A stretch of 64,000 nt of DNA from DAHUYF01 sp963838385 (GCA_963838385.1 CAWIRE010000001.1:1240001-1304000); one strand, 5' to 3'. Shown: positions 8,520 to 17,380, counted from the first letter of the stretch. The notes: generated by a model from the letters alone, not told the origin. Numbers and translations are program-made.

Positions 8520-9056
8520 TCAGAGGAAGAGCTGCACCACTTCCATCGGCGCATCGCAATTGACGAGGTCGATGCGCTTCAGGACGATGCGGAAATCGCC
8601 GCCGGCGCGGCGCAGCCAATGGCGCACCGTGCCGCCGAAGAGGCGCTGCTCCTCCTTGCGGAACTCGAGGATCTGCACGCTCGAGCGCACCACCAGATCG
8701 GCCTTGGGCGACAGCCCGCCGTCGAAGCCGCGGCCGTTCTCGGGGTCGAGCATGACGTTGCCGACGACATGGCTCGTCCGCGTCGGGAAGTCCTGGCTGT
8801 AGGCATGCGGATGGGTGACGCGGATCACGCGCATCTCGAGGCGCATGCGGTCCTCGGCGTAGAGCGAGACGGTGTCGACGGGGTCCTTCTGGCCGACCAC
8901 CGAAGGGACCCAGTAGAAGCAATCCTCGCTGTAGAGGGCGAGCCATTCCGGCCAGCGCTTGTCGTCGAGCAGCATGGCTTCGCGATAGAGGAACTGCTCC
9001 AGCGCGCGCAGATCCGGCAGCGTCGCCGCCTCGACCTTGCCCAGGGTGATCGTCAT
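8520..9056 (-). CDS. Aromatic-ring-hydroxylating dioxygenase, beta subunit
   Basis: This 178-residue subunit has the NTF2/SnoaL-like fold of the small dioxygenase component. Typical segments are FLYREAMLLDDKRWPEWL near the start, DCFYWVP, the SQDFPTRTSHVVGNV region, and the ending RIVLKRIDLVNCDAP. Beta subunits are structural and stabilise an alpha3-beta3 hexamer. The ATG at 9056 is separated from the alpha-subunit stop by a single base, so the two are translationally linked. No ferredoxin or reductase gene is in this operon; the electron-transfer partners must be encoded elsewhere. Confidence 0.9.
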   Translation of the reverse strand: MTITLGKVEAATLPDLRALEQFLYREAMLLDDKRWPEWLALYSEDCFYWVPSVVGQKDPVDTVSLYAEDRMRLEMRVIRVTHPHAYSQDFPTRTSHVVGNVMLDPENGRGFDGGLSPKADLVVRSSVQILEFRKEEQRLFGGTVRHWLRRAGGDFRIVLKRIDLVNCDAPMEVVQLFL

Positions 9057-9057
9057 C

Positions 9058-10362
9058 TCAGCCCTCCGCCGCCATGTAGCCGAGCCAGGCCCGGTACTGG
9101 TTGCGCATCGGCAGCTCGCTGGTGCCGTTGGCGCTCGTCCATTCCGCTTCGCGCCGCTCTCGGCCGGCGTCGCGATGCAGGCTGACCCAGGGCGTGGCCT
9201 GCGCCGCCAGCCCTTCCTGGACGCGGTTATAGGCCTCGTGATCGTCAGGCATGACGATCGAGCTCGGCGCGTTCACCATGTTGGAATAGATCAGCGTGTG
9301 CTTGTAGAACTCGTCCGGCGCCCCCTTGAGGCGGAACGCGTAGACGTCCATCTGGGTGCGATCGACCGCGAGCGGGCGGATGTGGCGGAGCTGCTGGTAG
9401 CCCGACTGGATCGAGATGTTGGGATAGAAGATGGTGTTGTGCCGGTCGACGGCGAGGATCTGCTCGGTACGCTCCTTGCCGTAGGCCTTCTCCATCGCCG
9501 CCATGTACTCCATGTAGACGGGGTCGGTGCGGCGCGGCGGGAAGATGCCGCCCATGAAGCTGTGGCCGTTGGCATGCGCCTTGAGCGTCAGCTTCTCCCA
9601 GAAATCGTAGGGAAAGCCGTTGTTGCGGGTGAAGCGCACCGGCAGCGGGTCGGGAGCGCCTTGCGCCAGATGCTCGCCCGCCCAGAGCCGGCCGGCATCG
9701 ACCGAGGATTCGTGCACCACCATCGGATGCATCGTGTCGTTGAGGTTCTCGAGAAAGATCTTCCAGTTGGCGCGGAAGACGACGCGGAAGCAGCCGCCGA
9801 CGACTTCGAGCGCGCCCTCGGGCGAGCGGTCGACCATGTCGTCGATCGAGGAGCGGGCGTCGCCCAGGTAGTCGGCGAGGCTGGGCCCGGTCTCGGCCAG
9901 GCTGGCAAAGACGAAGCCGCGATAGGTCTCGACCCGCGGCAGCTTCATCATGCCGTAGCGGGGATCCCTGATATCGAAGCCGGTGCCCTCGTAGCCGCGC
10001 TGCATCGGCACGCCCTTCAGCGTGCCGTCGGTGCGATAGGTCCAGCCGTGATAGCAGCATTGGAAGAATTTCACGTTCCCCTGGCGGTCGCCCACCACCT
10101 TGGCGCCGCGATGGCCGCAGCGGTTGTGGAGCACGTGGATCTTGCCGTCGGTGTGCCGGCTCATCACCACCGGCTGCCGGCCGATGGTGGTGGCGATATA
10201 GTCGCCGGGGGTCTTCACCTGGCTCTCATGGCCGACCCAGATCCAGGCGCGGCCGAAGATGCGCTCAAGCTCGAGCTCGAACAGCTCGGGATCGACGTAG
10301 ATGTCGCGATGGACGCGATCGGGCTCGATCAGCGCGCGGATCGCGGCGGCGTCACGCGTCAT
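9058..10362 (-). CDS. Rieske non-haem iron ring-hydroxylating dioxygenase, alpha subunit
   Basis: The 434-residue catalytic subunit should insert O2 into an aromatic acid or ring to give a cis-diol. The Rieske [2Fe-2S] ligands are in CGHRGAKVV and CCYHGW (Cys-x-His ... Cys-x2-His). The mononuclear iron site is in ENLNDTMHPMVVHES, carrying the bridging Asp and two His ligands. Length is normal. The start at 10362 has a GGAGGAGCGAC ribosome site. It is transcribed away from a MarR gene across a 97-base intergenic gap that holds a palindrome. Linkage to a MarR-led uptake operon suggests an aromatic carboxylate substrate, which is an inference. Confidence 0.93.
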   Translation of the reverse strand: MTRDAAAIRALIEPDRVHRDIYVDPELFELELERIFGRAWIWVGHESQVKTPGDYIATTIGRQPVVMSRHTDGKIHVLHNRCGHRGAKVVGDRQGNVKFFQCCYHGWTYRTDGTLKGVPMQRGYEGTGFDIRDPRYGMMKLPRVETYRGFVFASLAETGPSLADYLGDARSSIDDMVDRSPEGALEVVGGCFRVVFRANWKIFLENLNDTMHPMVVHESSVDAGRLWAGEHLAQGAPDPLPVRFTRNNGFPYDFWEKLTLKAHANGHSFMGGIFPPRRTDPVYMEYMAAMEKAYGKERTEQILAVDRHNTIFYPNISIQSGYQQLRHIRPLAVDRTQMDVYAFRLKGAPDEFYKHTLIYSNMVNAPSSIVMPDDHEAYNRVQEGLAAQATPWVSLHRDAGRERREAEWTSANGTSELPMRNQYRAWLGYMAAEG

Positions 10363-10384
10363 GTCGCTCCTCCGGATATAGTAT

Positions 10385-10396
10385 GTGCATTTGCAC
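10385..10396. promoter_or_regulatory. Palindrome between dioxygenase and marR (candidate MarR operator)
   Basis: GTGCA-TT-TGCAC is a perfect 5-2-5 dyad placed 22 bases upstream of the dioxygenase start and 63 bases upstream of the marR start. MarR proteins bind short dyads in divergent promoters of this layout. Binding is inferred from position and symmetry only. Confidence 0.45.
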
Positions 10397-10459
10397 TTTT
10401 CTTATGCTAGGGTCGGCATCAGGTCGTCGTCAACAGCAAAGAGCGGCGGGAGGAACGGC

Positions 10460-11020
10460 GTGGGCCATCGGGCAGTGCGGAGCGTTGCGCGCGAAGCGCC
10501 GGCGGCGCCGTCCTTGGAGCTCGAGAGCCATGTCTTCTACCTCTTCACCCAGATCCTCGGCCGCCGCAACCTGGCGCTCGCCGAGAAGCTCGCGCCGCTC
10601 GGCATCAGCGTGCCGCAATGGCGCATCCTCGCCGTGCTGCAGCAGCGCTCCCACTGCACCATGAACGAGCTCGCCGACGTCACCACCATCGACCGCACGA
10701 CGCTGACGCGCGCGCTCGACCGCATGGCCGAGACCGGCCTGGTGGCGCGGCGCTCCGACGCGCTCGACCGGCGCAGCGTGCGCCTCTCGCTCACCGCCGC
10801 CGGCAAGGACGCGTTCCGCCGCGTGCTGCCGCGCGTCGTCGAGCAGAACGAGCGCGCGCTCCGCGGCTTCTCCGCGGCCGAGCGCGCCCAGTTCCGCGCC
10901 CATCTGCACCGCATGGTGCGCAACCTCGACCCCGATTACGATCACCGCAACGCGACGTGGCTGGCGGGCCGCGTCGCTACCACCGCCCAGAACCGCCGCA
11001 ACAGGAGAGAGGCTTCATGA
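10460..11020 (+). CDS. MarR family transcriptional regulator
   Basis: The 186-residue winged-helix regulator has the usual MarR layout: helices ESHVFYLFTQILGRRN, the recognition region MNELADVTTIDRTTLTRALD, and the wing DALDRRSVRLSLTAAGKD. The start chosen is GTG at 10460, because GGGAGGAACGGC lies immediately before it; the reading frame is open further upstream but without a ribosome site. It faces the dioxygenase operon and its TGA overlaps the ATG of the binding-protein gene that follows (ATGA). It is therefore the first gene of the uptake operon and probably senses the aromatic substrate or its CoA ester. The ligand is unknown. Confidence 0.9.
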   Translation: MGHRAVRSVAREAPAAPSLELESHVFYLFTQILGRRNLALAEKLAPLGISVPQWRILAVLQQRSHCTMNELADVTTIDRTTLTRALDRMAETGLVARRSDALDRRSVRLSLTAAGKDAFRRVLPRVVEQNERALRGFSAAERAQFRAHLHRMVRNLDPDYDHRNATWLAGRVATTAQNRRNRREAS

Positions 11021-12201
11021 TGTCCATTCCCCGTTCCGCCGCGGTCGCGGCGTTCGCCCTTTTGCTTGCCGCGGCTCCGGCGCTCGCCGAGGAGCCGATC
11101 AAGATCGGCGTGGTCCTGCCCTTCTCCAGCAGCCCCTACGTGCCGCTCGCCAACGAGATCGCCGACAGCCTGGAGATGGCGATCGCCGATGCCGGCGGCG
11201 CGGTCGACGGCCGCAAGATCGTGGTGCTGCGCCAGGACTCCACCGGCAAGCCCGACGTTGCGCAGGCGATGGCGAAGAAGCTGGTGTATGAGGACAAGGT
11301 CGACATGCTGGTGGGCCCCGTAGGCTCCAACGAGATGGCCACCCTCCTCGATGTCGCCAACCGCTCGAAGACGCCGCTGCTCATCCCCAATGCCGGCGAC
11401 AACGAGGCCACCGGCGAGCATTGCAGCCCCTGGGTGCTGCGCACCTCCTTCTCCAACGACCAGATCGTGCGCGAGATGGGGCCGTGGATGGTGAAGCACG
11501 GCTACAAGACGGCGGCCCTCATCGCCTTCGACTACGCCGCCGGCCATCAGCAGATGAACGGCTTCAAGCGCACCTTCACCAAGGCGGGCGGGACGATCGT
11601 CAGCGAGCAATATCCGCCCTTCGGTCCGATCAGCGATTTCGGTCCCTATCTCGCCAAGATCAAGGAGGCGAAGCCGTCTGCCGTCTTCACCTTCTTCGCG
11701 GGACCGCCGGCGACGGCGTTCGTCAAGCAGTTCAGCGAGTTCGGCCTCAAGGGGCAGATCAAGCTCTCCGGCGCCGGGTGGCTGGTGTCGCCCCTCAACC
11801 TGCCCGGCGAGGGCGAGGCGGCGGTGGGCGTGCTCGGCATCCTCAACTACGTGCCGACGATCGACACGCCGGAGAACAAGGCCTTCCAGAAGGAGTTCCA
11901 GGCGAAGTACCACCGCACCGGCTCCGAGTTCGCGGCGCAGGGCTACGACACCGGCAAGCTCATCATCGCCGCGCTCAAGGCGGTGAAGGGCAAGACCGCG
12001 GACAAGGCGGCGCTGGTGAAGGCGCTGCATTCGGTGACGGTCCAGGGCACGCGCGGCACGCTGCGCATCGATCCCAAGACCAACAACATCATCCAGAACA
12101 TGTACATCTACGAAGTCCGCGAGGAAGGCGGCAAGCCGGACTTCCACGTCCTCGACAAGATCCCGGCGGTGCAGGACCCGCCGAACGGCTGCAAGCTCTA
12201 G
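11017..12201 (+). CDS. ABC transporter substrate-binding protein, branched-chain amino-acid type (LivK-like)
   Basis: The 394-residue periplasmic binding protein begins with a Sec signal peptide of about 24 residues ending APALAEE. The mature part has the type-I periplasmic fold typical of Liv proteins: IKIGVVLPFSSSPYVPLANE, the vital DSTGKPDVA hinge region and the VGPVGSNE loop. Members often bind aromatic acids rather than amino acids. The start overlaps the marR stop, with an AGGAGAGAGG ribosome site. A 205-base gap with repeats separates it from the permease genes, but the operon continues in the same direction. Its position behind MarR and opposite a dioxygenase suggests uptake of an aromatic carboxylate. 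Confidence 0.9.
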   Translation: MMSIPRSAAVAAFALLLAAAPALAEEPIKIGVVLPFSSSPYVPLANEIADSLEMAIADAGGAVDGRKIVVLRQDSTGKPDVAQAMAKKLVYEDKVDMLVGPVGSNEMATLLDVANRSKTPLLIPNAGDNEATGEHCSPWVLRTSFSNDQIVREMGPWMVKHGYKTAALIAFDYAAGHQQMNGFKRTFTKAGGTIVSEQYPPFGPISDFGPYLAKIKEAKPSAVFTFFAGPPATAFVKQFSEFGLKGQIKLSGAGWLVSPLNLPGEGEAAVGVLGILNYVPTIDTPENKAFQKEFQAKYHRTGSEFAAQGYDTGKLIIAALKAVKGKTADKAALVKALHSVTVQGTRGTLRIDPKTNNIIQNMYIYEVREEGGKPDFHVLDKIPAVQDPPNGCKL

Positions 12202-12247
12202 ACGGCTATCGTCCCGCTCTGGTCGAGGAGGCTGGATCGACAGCCTG

Positions 12248-12360
12248 CGTCCTTCGACAGGCGCCCTCCGGGCGCCAGCCCAGGAAGAGGATATTCTTCG
12301 TGCCCTCACAATATCCTCCTCACCCTGAGCTTGCGTGCGAAGCACGCATGCCGAAGGACG
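12248..12360. repeat. REP-like nested palindromes inside the liv operon
   Basis: The outer arms CGTCCTTCG (12248-12256) and CGAAGGACG (12352-12360) are inverted. Inside are two tight hairpins: 12260-12276 (7-bp stem, GGCGCCC) and 12332-12348 (7-bp stem, TGCGTGC). The phrase CACCCTGAGCTTG resembles extragenic palindromes common in alphaproteobacteria. It could stabilise the binding-protein mRNA or attenuate transcription into the permease genes. Confidence 0.6.
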
Positions 12361-12406
12361 CGCCGCCGACCTGCAGCGGGACGGTTTCTCTGCGCCGAGT
12401 GAACCC

Positions 12407-13279
12407 ATGGATTCCGGCTTTCTTCTGCTTCAGCTGCTGAACGGGCTGCAGCTCGCCATGCTGCTGTTCCTGCTGGCGGTCGGGCTGTCGGTGGTGTTCG
12501 GGATGATGAACTTCATCAATCTCGCCCACGGCACGCTCTATATGGTGGGCGCCTTCGTGGGCTTCACCGCCGCCGCGCATGCGGGCTCGTTCTGGGTGGC
12601 GCTCGTGGCCGGCCCGGCCGCGGCCGCCGCCCTCGGCGCGATCTTCTACGCGCTGCTGCTGCGGCGCATGCAGGCGGCCGGCGCGATGAAGCAGGTGCTC
12701 GTCACCTTCGGCCTCATCTTCGTCGGCATCGACACGGTGCGGCTGATCTGGGGCGATTACGCGCAGACGCTCCCGGCGCCTGCGGTGCTCGCCGGCAGCG
12801 TCCGCATCCTGGGGCAGATCTATCCCGCCTATCGCCTCTTCATCATCGCGCTGGGCCTGGTGCTGGCGCTGGTGCTCTATCTCGGCCTCGAGCGCACGCG
12901 GCTCGGCGCGGTGGTGCGTGCCGGCGTCGACGACCGGGTCATGGCGGCGACCCTCGGGCTTGACGTCGAGCGCGCCTTCTTCGCCGTGTTCTGCCTCGGC
13001 TGCGGGCTCGCGGGGCTCGCCGGCGTCGTCGCTGCGCCGGTGCTGGAGATCTATCCCGGCATGGACATGACGGTGCTGATCCCGACGCTGATCGTGGTGG
13101 TGGTGGGCGGCCCCGGGCGGCTGGCCGGCGCCTTCCTCGGCGCGCTGCTGATCGGCATGGCCGAGACCTTCGGCGCGGTGCTGATCCCGGATTTCGCCAG
13201 CTCCATGATCTATGCGGTGATGGCGCTGGTGCTGCTGTTCCGGCCGCGCGGGCTCCTGCCGGCGCGGCACACGTCATGA
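12407..13279 (+). CDS. livH: Branched-chain amino-acid-type ABC permease (LivH-like)
   Basis: The 290-residue inner-membrane permease has about eight hydrophobic helices. Family segments are GLSVVFGMMNFINLAHG near the N-terminus, the cytoplasmic loop RTRLGAVVRAGVDDRVMAATLG that contacts the ATPase, and the C-terminal VVVVGGPGRLAGAFLGALL. The start ATG at 12407 (MDSGFLLLQLL) is preferred over the upstream ORF start, because the extra 24 residues are translated repeat sequence. Its stop overlaps the livM start (ATGA). It pairs with LivM to form the membrane pore of the MarR-controlled transporter. Confidence 0.92.
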   Translation: MDSGFLLLQLLNGLQLAMLLFLLAVGLSVVFGMMNFINLAHGTLYMVGAFVGFTAAAHAGSFWVALVAGPAAAAALGAIFYALLLRRMQAAGAMKQVLVTFGLIFVGIDTVRLIWGDYAQTLPAPAVLAGSVRILGQIYPAYRLFIIALGLVLALVLYLGLERTRLGAVVRAGVDDRVMAATLGLDVERAFFAVFCLGCGLAGLAGVVAAPVLEIYPGMDMTVLIPTLIVVVVGGPGRLAGAFLGALLIGMAETFGAVLIPDFASSMIYAVMALVLLFRPRGLLPARHTS

Positions 13280-14220
13280 GCGGCGGGCGCCGGCAGCATC
13301 TCGTCGCCCTGCTGCTGCTGCTGGCGGCGCTCGCCGCCTGGCAGTTCTCGGGCTATGCCGGCGAGGACCGGCTCGGCGAGATTGCGGTCTGGGCGATCTT
13401 CGCCATGAGCCTCGACCTGCTGGTGGGCTATGCCGGGATGGTGTCTCTCGGCCACGCCCTCTTCTTCGGCCTCGCCGCCTATGCGCTCGCGAGCCTGACG
13501 CTGTTCCTGAAATGGCCGCCGGCCCTGGCGCTGCCGGTGGCGATCGCGGTGGCGGCGGTGAGCGCGCTCCTCGTCGGCGCCGTGGCCGTGCGGCTCGGCG
13601 GCGTCTTCTTCATCATGATCACCCTCGCCTTCGGCCAGATGGGCTGGGCCTATTTTCAGCGCGCGCCCGGCTTCGGCGGCGTCGGCGGCCTGTCCGGCGT
13701 GACCGCGCCCGATCTGTCGGCGATCGGCCTCGATCTCTCCAACCCCGGCGATTTTGCGCTCGTCGCGGTGGTCGCCGCGGCGCTGGTCTATCTGCTGCTG
13801 ACGCTCGTCACCGCTTCGCCGTTCGGACGCATGCTGGTGGCGCTCCATCAGAACGAGCACCGCGCCCGCGCGCTGGGCCTCCCGGTCGAACGCTACAAGC
13901 TCGCCGCCTTCACGCTTGCCGGCGCGCTCGCCGGGCTCGCCGGATGCCTCCAGACCTGGCGCACCGGCTTCGTCTCGCCCGAGCTGCTGGTCTGGACCGG
14001 CTCGGGAGAGGTGCTGATCATGGTCATCATCGGCGGGCTCGGCAGCCTGGCGGGGCCGGTGGCCGGCGCGGCGATCTGGGTGATGCTGCGCAATTACCTG
14101 TCGGGGCTCACCGCCTATTGGATGCTGCCCATGGGCCTGTTCTTCGTCGCCATGGTGCTGTTCGCCGGCGGCGGGCTGATGGGTCTGATGCGCCGGCGCA
14201 CGGCCTCCGGCGATGCTTGA
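13276..14220 (+). CDS. livM: Branched-chain amino-acid-type ABC permease (LivM-like)
   Basis: The 314-residue permease carries the LivM hallmarks: AMSLDLLVGYAGMVSLGHALFFG, the GVFFIMITLAFGQM helix, the coupling loop FGRMLVALHQNEHRARALG, and the later IGGLGSLAGPVAGA. Multiple hydrophobic helices are evident. The ATG overlaps the livH stop, and the 3' end overlaps livG by 8 bases, so the whole unit is translationally coupled. It forms a heterodimer with LivH; the imported substrate is set by the binding protein. Confidence 0.92.
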   Translation: MSGGRRQHLVALLLLLAALAAWQFSGYAGEDRLGEIAVWAIFAMSLDLLVGYAGMVSLGHALFFGLAAYALASLTLFLKWPPALALPVAIAVAAVSALLVGAVAVRLGGVFFIMITLAFGQMGWAYFQRAPGFGGVGGLSGVTAPDLSAIGLDLSNPGDFALVAVVAAALVYLLLTLVTASPFGRMLVALHQNEHRARALGLPVERYKLAAFTLAGALAGLAGCLQTWRTGFVSPELLVWTGSGEVLIMVIIGGLGSLAGPVAGAAIWVMLRNYLSGLTAYWMLPMGLFFVAMVLFAGGGLMGLMRRRTASGDA

Positions 14221-14953
14221 GGCGCGCGACCTCGCCAAATCCTTCGGCGCGCTCGAGGTGACGCGCGCGGTCTCGCTGCATCTGCCGGCAGGCGCGCGCT
14301 ACGCCGTGGTCGGCCCCAACGGCTCCGGCAAGACGACGCTGTTCAACCTGCTGGCCGGCGAGCTCAGGCCCGACGCCGGCAGCGTGCTGCTCGCCGGGCG
14401 CGACGTGACGCGGCTGTCGTGCGATGCGCGGGCGCGTCTTGGCCTTGCCCGCAGCTTCCAGCGCAACAACCTCTTCCCCGATCTCAGCGTGCGCGACAGC
14501 CTGGCGCTGGCGCTGACGATCGCCCGGGGACAGGGCGCCGTGTTCTGGCGCCGCTTCGCGCGGCAGCCGGGACTTGCCGGCGCGGTCGAGGCGCTGGCGC
14601 GGCGGCTGCAGCTTGAGGAGGTGCTGGACCGCAGCGCGCGCAGCCTCGCCTACGGCACCCAGCGCCAGCTCGAGCTGGGATTGGCGCTGGCCGGCGCGCC
14701 CAAGGCGCTGCTGCTCGACGAGCCGACGGCGGGGATGAGCGCCGAGGAGACGGCGGCAATGACCGCGCTGATCGCCGGATTGCCGCGCGACATCGCGCTG
14801 CTCATCGTCGAGCATGACATGGAGGTGGTGTTCGAGATCGCCGAACGCATCATCGTGCTCGATTACGGCCGGGTGCTGATCGAAGGCACGCCCGCCGAGG
14901 TGCGCGCCTCGGAGACGGTGCGGCGGCGCTATTTCGGCGAGCGCGCGCCGTGA
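14213..14953 (+). CDS. livG: Branched-chain amino-acid-type ABC ATPase (LivG-like)
   Basis: The 246-residue cytoplasmic ATPase has Walker A GPNGSGKTTLFN, a Q-loop segment SFQRNNLFPDL, a degenerate signature SLAYGTQRQLELGLAL and Walker B ALLLDEPTAGM, followed by a switch histidine in IVEHDMEVVF. The family signature is normally LSYGxQR; here the leading residues are RSLAYGTQ, as is common in LivG. It overlaps livM at its start and livF at its end (GTGA), which indicates one polycistronic message. Confidence 0.93.
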   Translation: MLEARDLAKSFGALEVTRAVSLHLPAGARYAVVGPNGSGKTTLFNLLAGELRPDAGSVLLAGRDVTRLSCDARARLGLARSFQRNNLFPDLSVRDSLALALTIARGQGAVFWRRFARQPGLAGAVEALARRLQLEEVLDRSARSLAYGTQRQLELGLALAGAPKALLLDEPTAGMSAEETAAMTALIAGLPRDIALLIVEHDMEVVFEIAERIIVLDYGRVLIEGTPAEVRASETVRRRYFGERAP

Positions 14954-15666
14954 GCGGGGAGCTGCTCCGGCTCGATCAGGTCCATGCCTCCTATGGCAAT
15001 GGCGACGTGCTGCAGGGCGTCTCGCTGGCGGCGGGTTCGGGCCGCGTGCTGAGCCTGCTCGGGCGCAACGGCGCCGGCAAGACGACGGTGCTCAAGACCA
15101 TCATGGGCGTGCTCAGGCCCCGCGCCGGCAGCATCCGCTTCGAGGGCCACGACATCGCCGGCGCGTCGCCGCACCGCATCGCCCGCGCCGGGCTCGGCTA
15201 CGTCCCGGAGACGCGCGGCATCTTCCCCTCGCTGTCGGTGCTGGAGAATCTGACGGTGGCGGCGCGCGGCACCGGCGCCGCCGAGGGCGAGGCCTGGACG
15301 CTCGAGCGCGTCTTCGCGCTCTTCCCCCGGCTTCACGAGCGCCGCAACACCGGCGGCACGCGGCTTTCCGGCGGTGAGCAGCAGATGCTGGCGATCGCGC
15401 GCGCGCTGCTGACCAATCCGCGCCTGCTGCTGCTCGACGAGCCGACCGAAGGGCTGGCGCCGATCATCATCGACGGCATCGAAGAGGTGCTGCGCCAGCT
15501 CAAATCGACCGGCCTCGCCATTTTGCTGGTCGAGCAGAACCTGCCCTTCGCGCTGGCGTTCGCCGACGAGGTCGCGGTGCTGGGCAAGGGCCAGGTGCGC
15601 TGGAGCGGCACGCCGGCGGACTTCGCCGCCGCCGAGACGGTGAAGCACCGCTGGCTGGGGATTTGA
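14950..15666 (+). CDS. livF: Branched-chain amino-acid-type ABC ATPase (LivF-like)
   Basis: The 238-residue second ATPase of the transporter starts with GTG at 14950, overlapping the livG stop. Walker A is GRNGAGKTTVLK, the Q-loop lies in GYVPETRGIFPSLSV, the signature is RLSGGEQQMLAIARAL, Walker B is LLLLDEPTEGL, and the H-loop is in LLVEQNLPFAL. It is the last gene of the MarR-livKHMGF unit. The next gene converges from the other strand 8 bases later, with no obvious terminator hairpin between them. Confidence 0.93.
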   Translation: MSGELLRLDQVHASYGNGDVLQGVSLAAGSGRVLSLLGRNGAGKTTVLKTIMGVLRPRAGSIRFEGHDIAGASPHRIARAGLGYVPETRGIFPSLSVLENLTVAARGTGAAEGEAWTLERVFALFPRLHERRNTGGTRLSGGEQQMLAIARALLTNPRLLLLDEPTEGLAPIIIDGIEEVLRQLKSTGLAILLVEQNLPFALAFADEVAVLGKGQVRWSGTPADFAAAETVKHRWLGI

Positions 15667-15674
15667 GCGGCACC

Positions 15675-16515
15675 TCAGCCCCTCGCGAGCGGCGCGTATT
15701 TGTCGAGCACCTGAAGAATCTCGTCGCGGCTGCGATCCGGCACCGCCAGCAGCACGCGCTCGATCCCGGCTTCGCGATAAGGCGCGAGCCCCGCCGCATC
15801 GGCCGGCGCGCCGAACACCGTGATCGAGAGGCTCGCCGGGTCGCGCCCGGCGGCGAGCGCCGCCTGCGCGCAGCCGCGTCACCGCCGCCTTCGGCTCCCA
15901 GCCGCTGCGCGGGCGCGGGAACCAGCCGTCGCAGAACTCGACCACGCGCTTCAGCGTGTGATCGCTCTCGCCGCCGAGGAAGAGCGGCGGATGCGGCTGC
16001 TGCTTCGGCTTGGGGTAGAGCCAGACCGGGTCGAAATCGACGAACTCGCCGTGGAACTCGGCCTGCTCCTGCGTCCACAGCGCCTTCATCGCCAGCACGC
16101 GCTCGCGCAGCAGCTTGAAGCGGGTCTCGTAGCGCGCGCCGTGATTCTCCATCTCGTCGGCGTTCCAGCCGCCGCCCATGGCGAAGATGAAGCGGCCGTT
16201 CGACAGCTGATCGAGGCTCGCCACCGCTTTGGCGGTGATGATGGGATCGCGCTGCGGGATGAGCGCGATGCCGGTGCCGATCTTCAGGGTCCGCGTCGCC
16301 GCGGCGGCAAACGACAGCGCGACAAAGGGATCATGGGTATGCGCGTAGCGCTTGGGCAGCTCGCCGCCGCCGGGGAACGGCGTGCGCCGGCTGACCGGGA
16401 TGTGGGTGTGCTCGCAGACGAAGAGCGAGTCGAAGCCCCGCGCCTCGAGCGCCTGCGCCAACTCGCCGATCGCGATGCCGTAATCGGTGGGGAAGTAGAA
16501 AACGCCGACGAGCAT
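15675..16515 (-). CDS. LLM-class (F420/FMN-type) oxidoreductase, one frameshift
   Basis: The protein would have 279 residues once a single extra base near 15873-15876 is ignored. The first frame gives VGVFYFPTDYGIAIGELAQ, CEHTHIPVSRRTPFPGG, TGIALIPQRDPI and FAMGGGWNADEMENHGA, classic for the TIGR03619-type luciferase-like monooxygenases. The second frame restores the end, SLSITVFGAPADAAGLAPY to LDKYAPLARG and a TGA at 15675. The total of 841 bases is 3n+1, consistent with one insertion. GGGAGGAGG precedes the ATG at 16515. The substrate is unknown. The frameshift may be a sequencing error in a GG run. Confidence 0.8.
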
Positions 16516-16605
16516 GGCACCTCCTCCCTGTTACGCCGCCCCCGCGCGGGCGACAGCGGCGATCGAGATTGGTAGAGTTCGCCCCCCGCCGCAAGAGGAG
16601 GCCCC

Positions 16606-17355
16606 GTGAGGCGCCTGGTCCTGCTGGTCCTGCTTTGTGCCGCGATCGGCGCGTGCGCCAGCGAGAATGCGGCTCCGCGCACCAAGCTCTGGCCGCTGGT
16701 GCAGCGCTGCATCGCCGATCAGCAGGTGACGGGCGCGCCGGATCCCTGCCTGCTCGTCGATCCCGCCAAGGGCTACGCGATCCTCAGGGATATAAGAGGG
16801 ACGACGCAATTCCTGCTGGTCGCCACCGACCGGCGCTGGGGGATCGAGGATCCGCGGATCGAAGCGGGCGATGCGCCCGATTACTTTGCAGAAGCCTGGT
16901 CGGCGCGCGGCTGCGTCGCCCGCGCGGCCGGCCATGCCGTCGCGGACAGCGAGCTGTCGCTGGCGATCAATTCCGTCTGGGGACGCAGCGACGGGCAGCT
17001 TCACATCCATATCGATCGGCTGCGGCCCGAGGTCGCGCGCGCCCTCCGCCGCGGGGAGAGCGCGGTGACGCTGGCCGGCCACCGCTACCGCCTGCGGCAT
17101 GTCGAGAGCCTCGCCGACACCAATCTCTTTGCCGCGCTGGCCGCCACCGAGGGCGGCGCCATCGGCGACTGGACCATCGTTGTCGCCGGCGATCCCGGCG
17201 GCGGCTTCTTCGTGCTCGAGGACCGCGCCCGGAACGGCGACGCCGCCAGCGGCGAAGAGCTTCAGGTGGCTCATCCGCTGCTGCCGCCGGCGCAGCTCGC
17301 GGCCGAAGAAAAGCGGCTCGCCGGCTGCGCCGAGCCGGAGGCGGACCGGCGCTGA
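16606..17355 (+). CDS. cdh: CDP-diacylglycerol pyrophosphatase, lipoprotein
   Basis: The 249-residue enzyme cleaves CDP-diacylglycerol to CMP and phosphatidate at the membrane. The HIT-like CDH signature is clear: SLAINSVWGRSDGQLHIHID, with the paired His in HIHI. The N-terminus MRRLVLLVLLCAAIGAC carries a lipobox with Cys at about 17, so it is probably a lipid-anchored periplasmic protein. Other conserved pieces are DPCLLVDPAKGYAILRD and QFLLVATDR. It starts with GTG at 16606 behind AAGAGGAGG. It stands alone; the LLM gene diverges upstream and the ptxD promoter begins about 25 bases after its stop. Confidence 0.88.
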   Translation: MRRLVLLVLLCAAIGACASENAAPRTKLWPLVQRCIADQQVTGAPDPCLLVDPAKGYAILRDIRGTTQFLLVATDRRWGIEDPRIEAGDAPDYFAEAWSARGCVARAAGHAVADSELSLAINSVWGRSDGQLHIHIDRLRPEVARALRRGESAVTLAGHRYRLRHVESLADTNLFAALAATEGGAIGDWTIVVAGDPGGGFFVLEDRARNGDAASGEELQVAHPLLPPAQLAAEEKRLAGCAEPEADRR

Positions 17356-17380
17356 GCCGGGCGGCGGGGCATCGCGCCAT

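Noticed and set aside
12335..12406. Longer LivH start at 12335
   Set aside because: The extra 24 residues translate part of the palindromic repeat and are not hydrophobic; the ATG at 12407 gives the normal LivH N-terminus.
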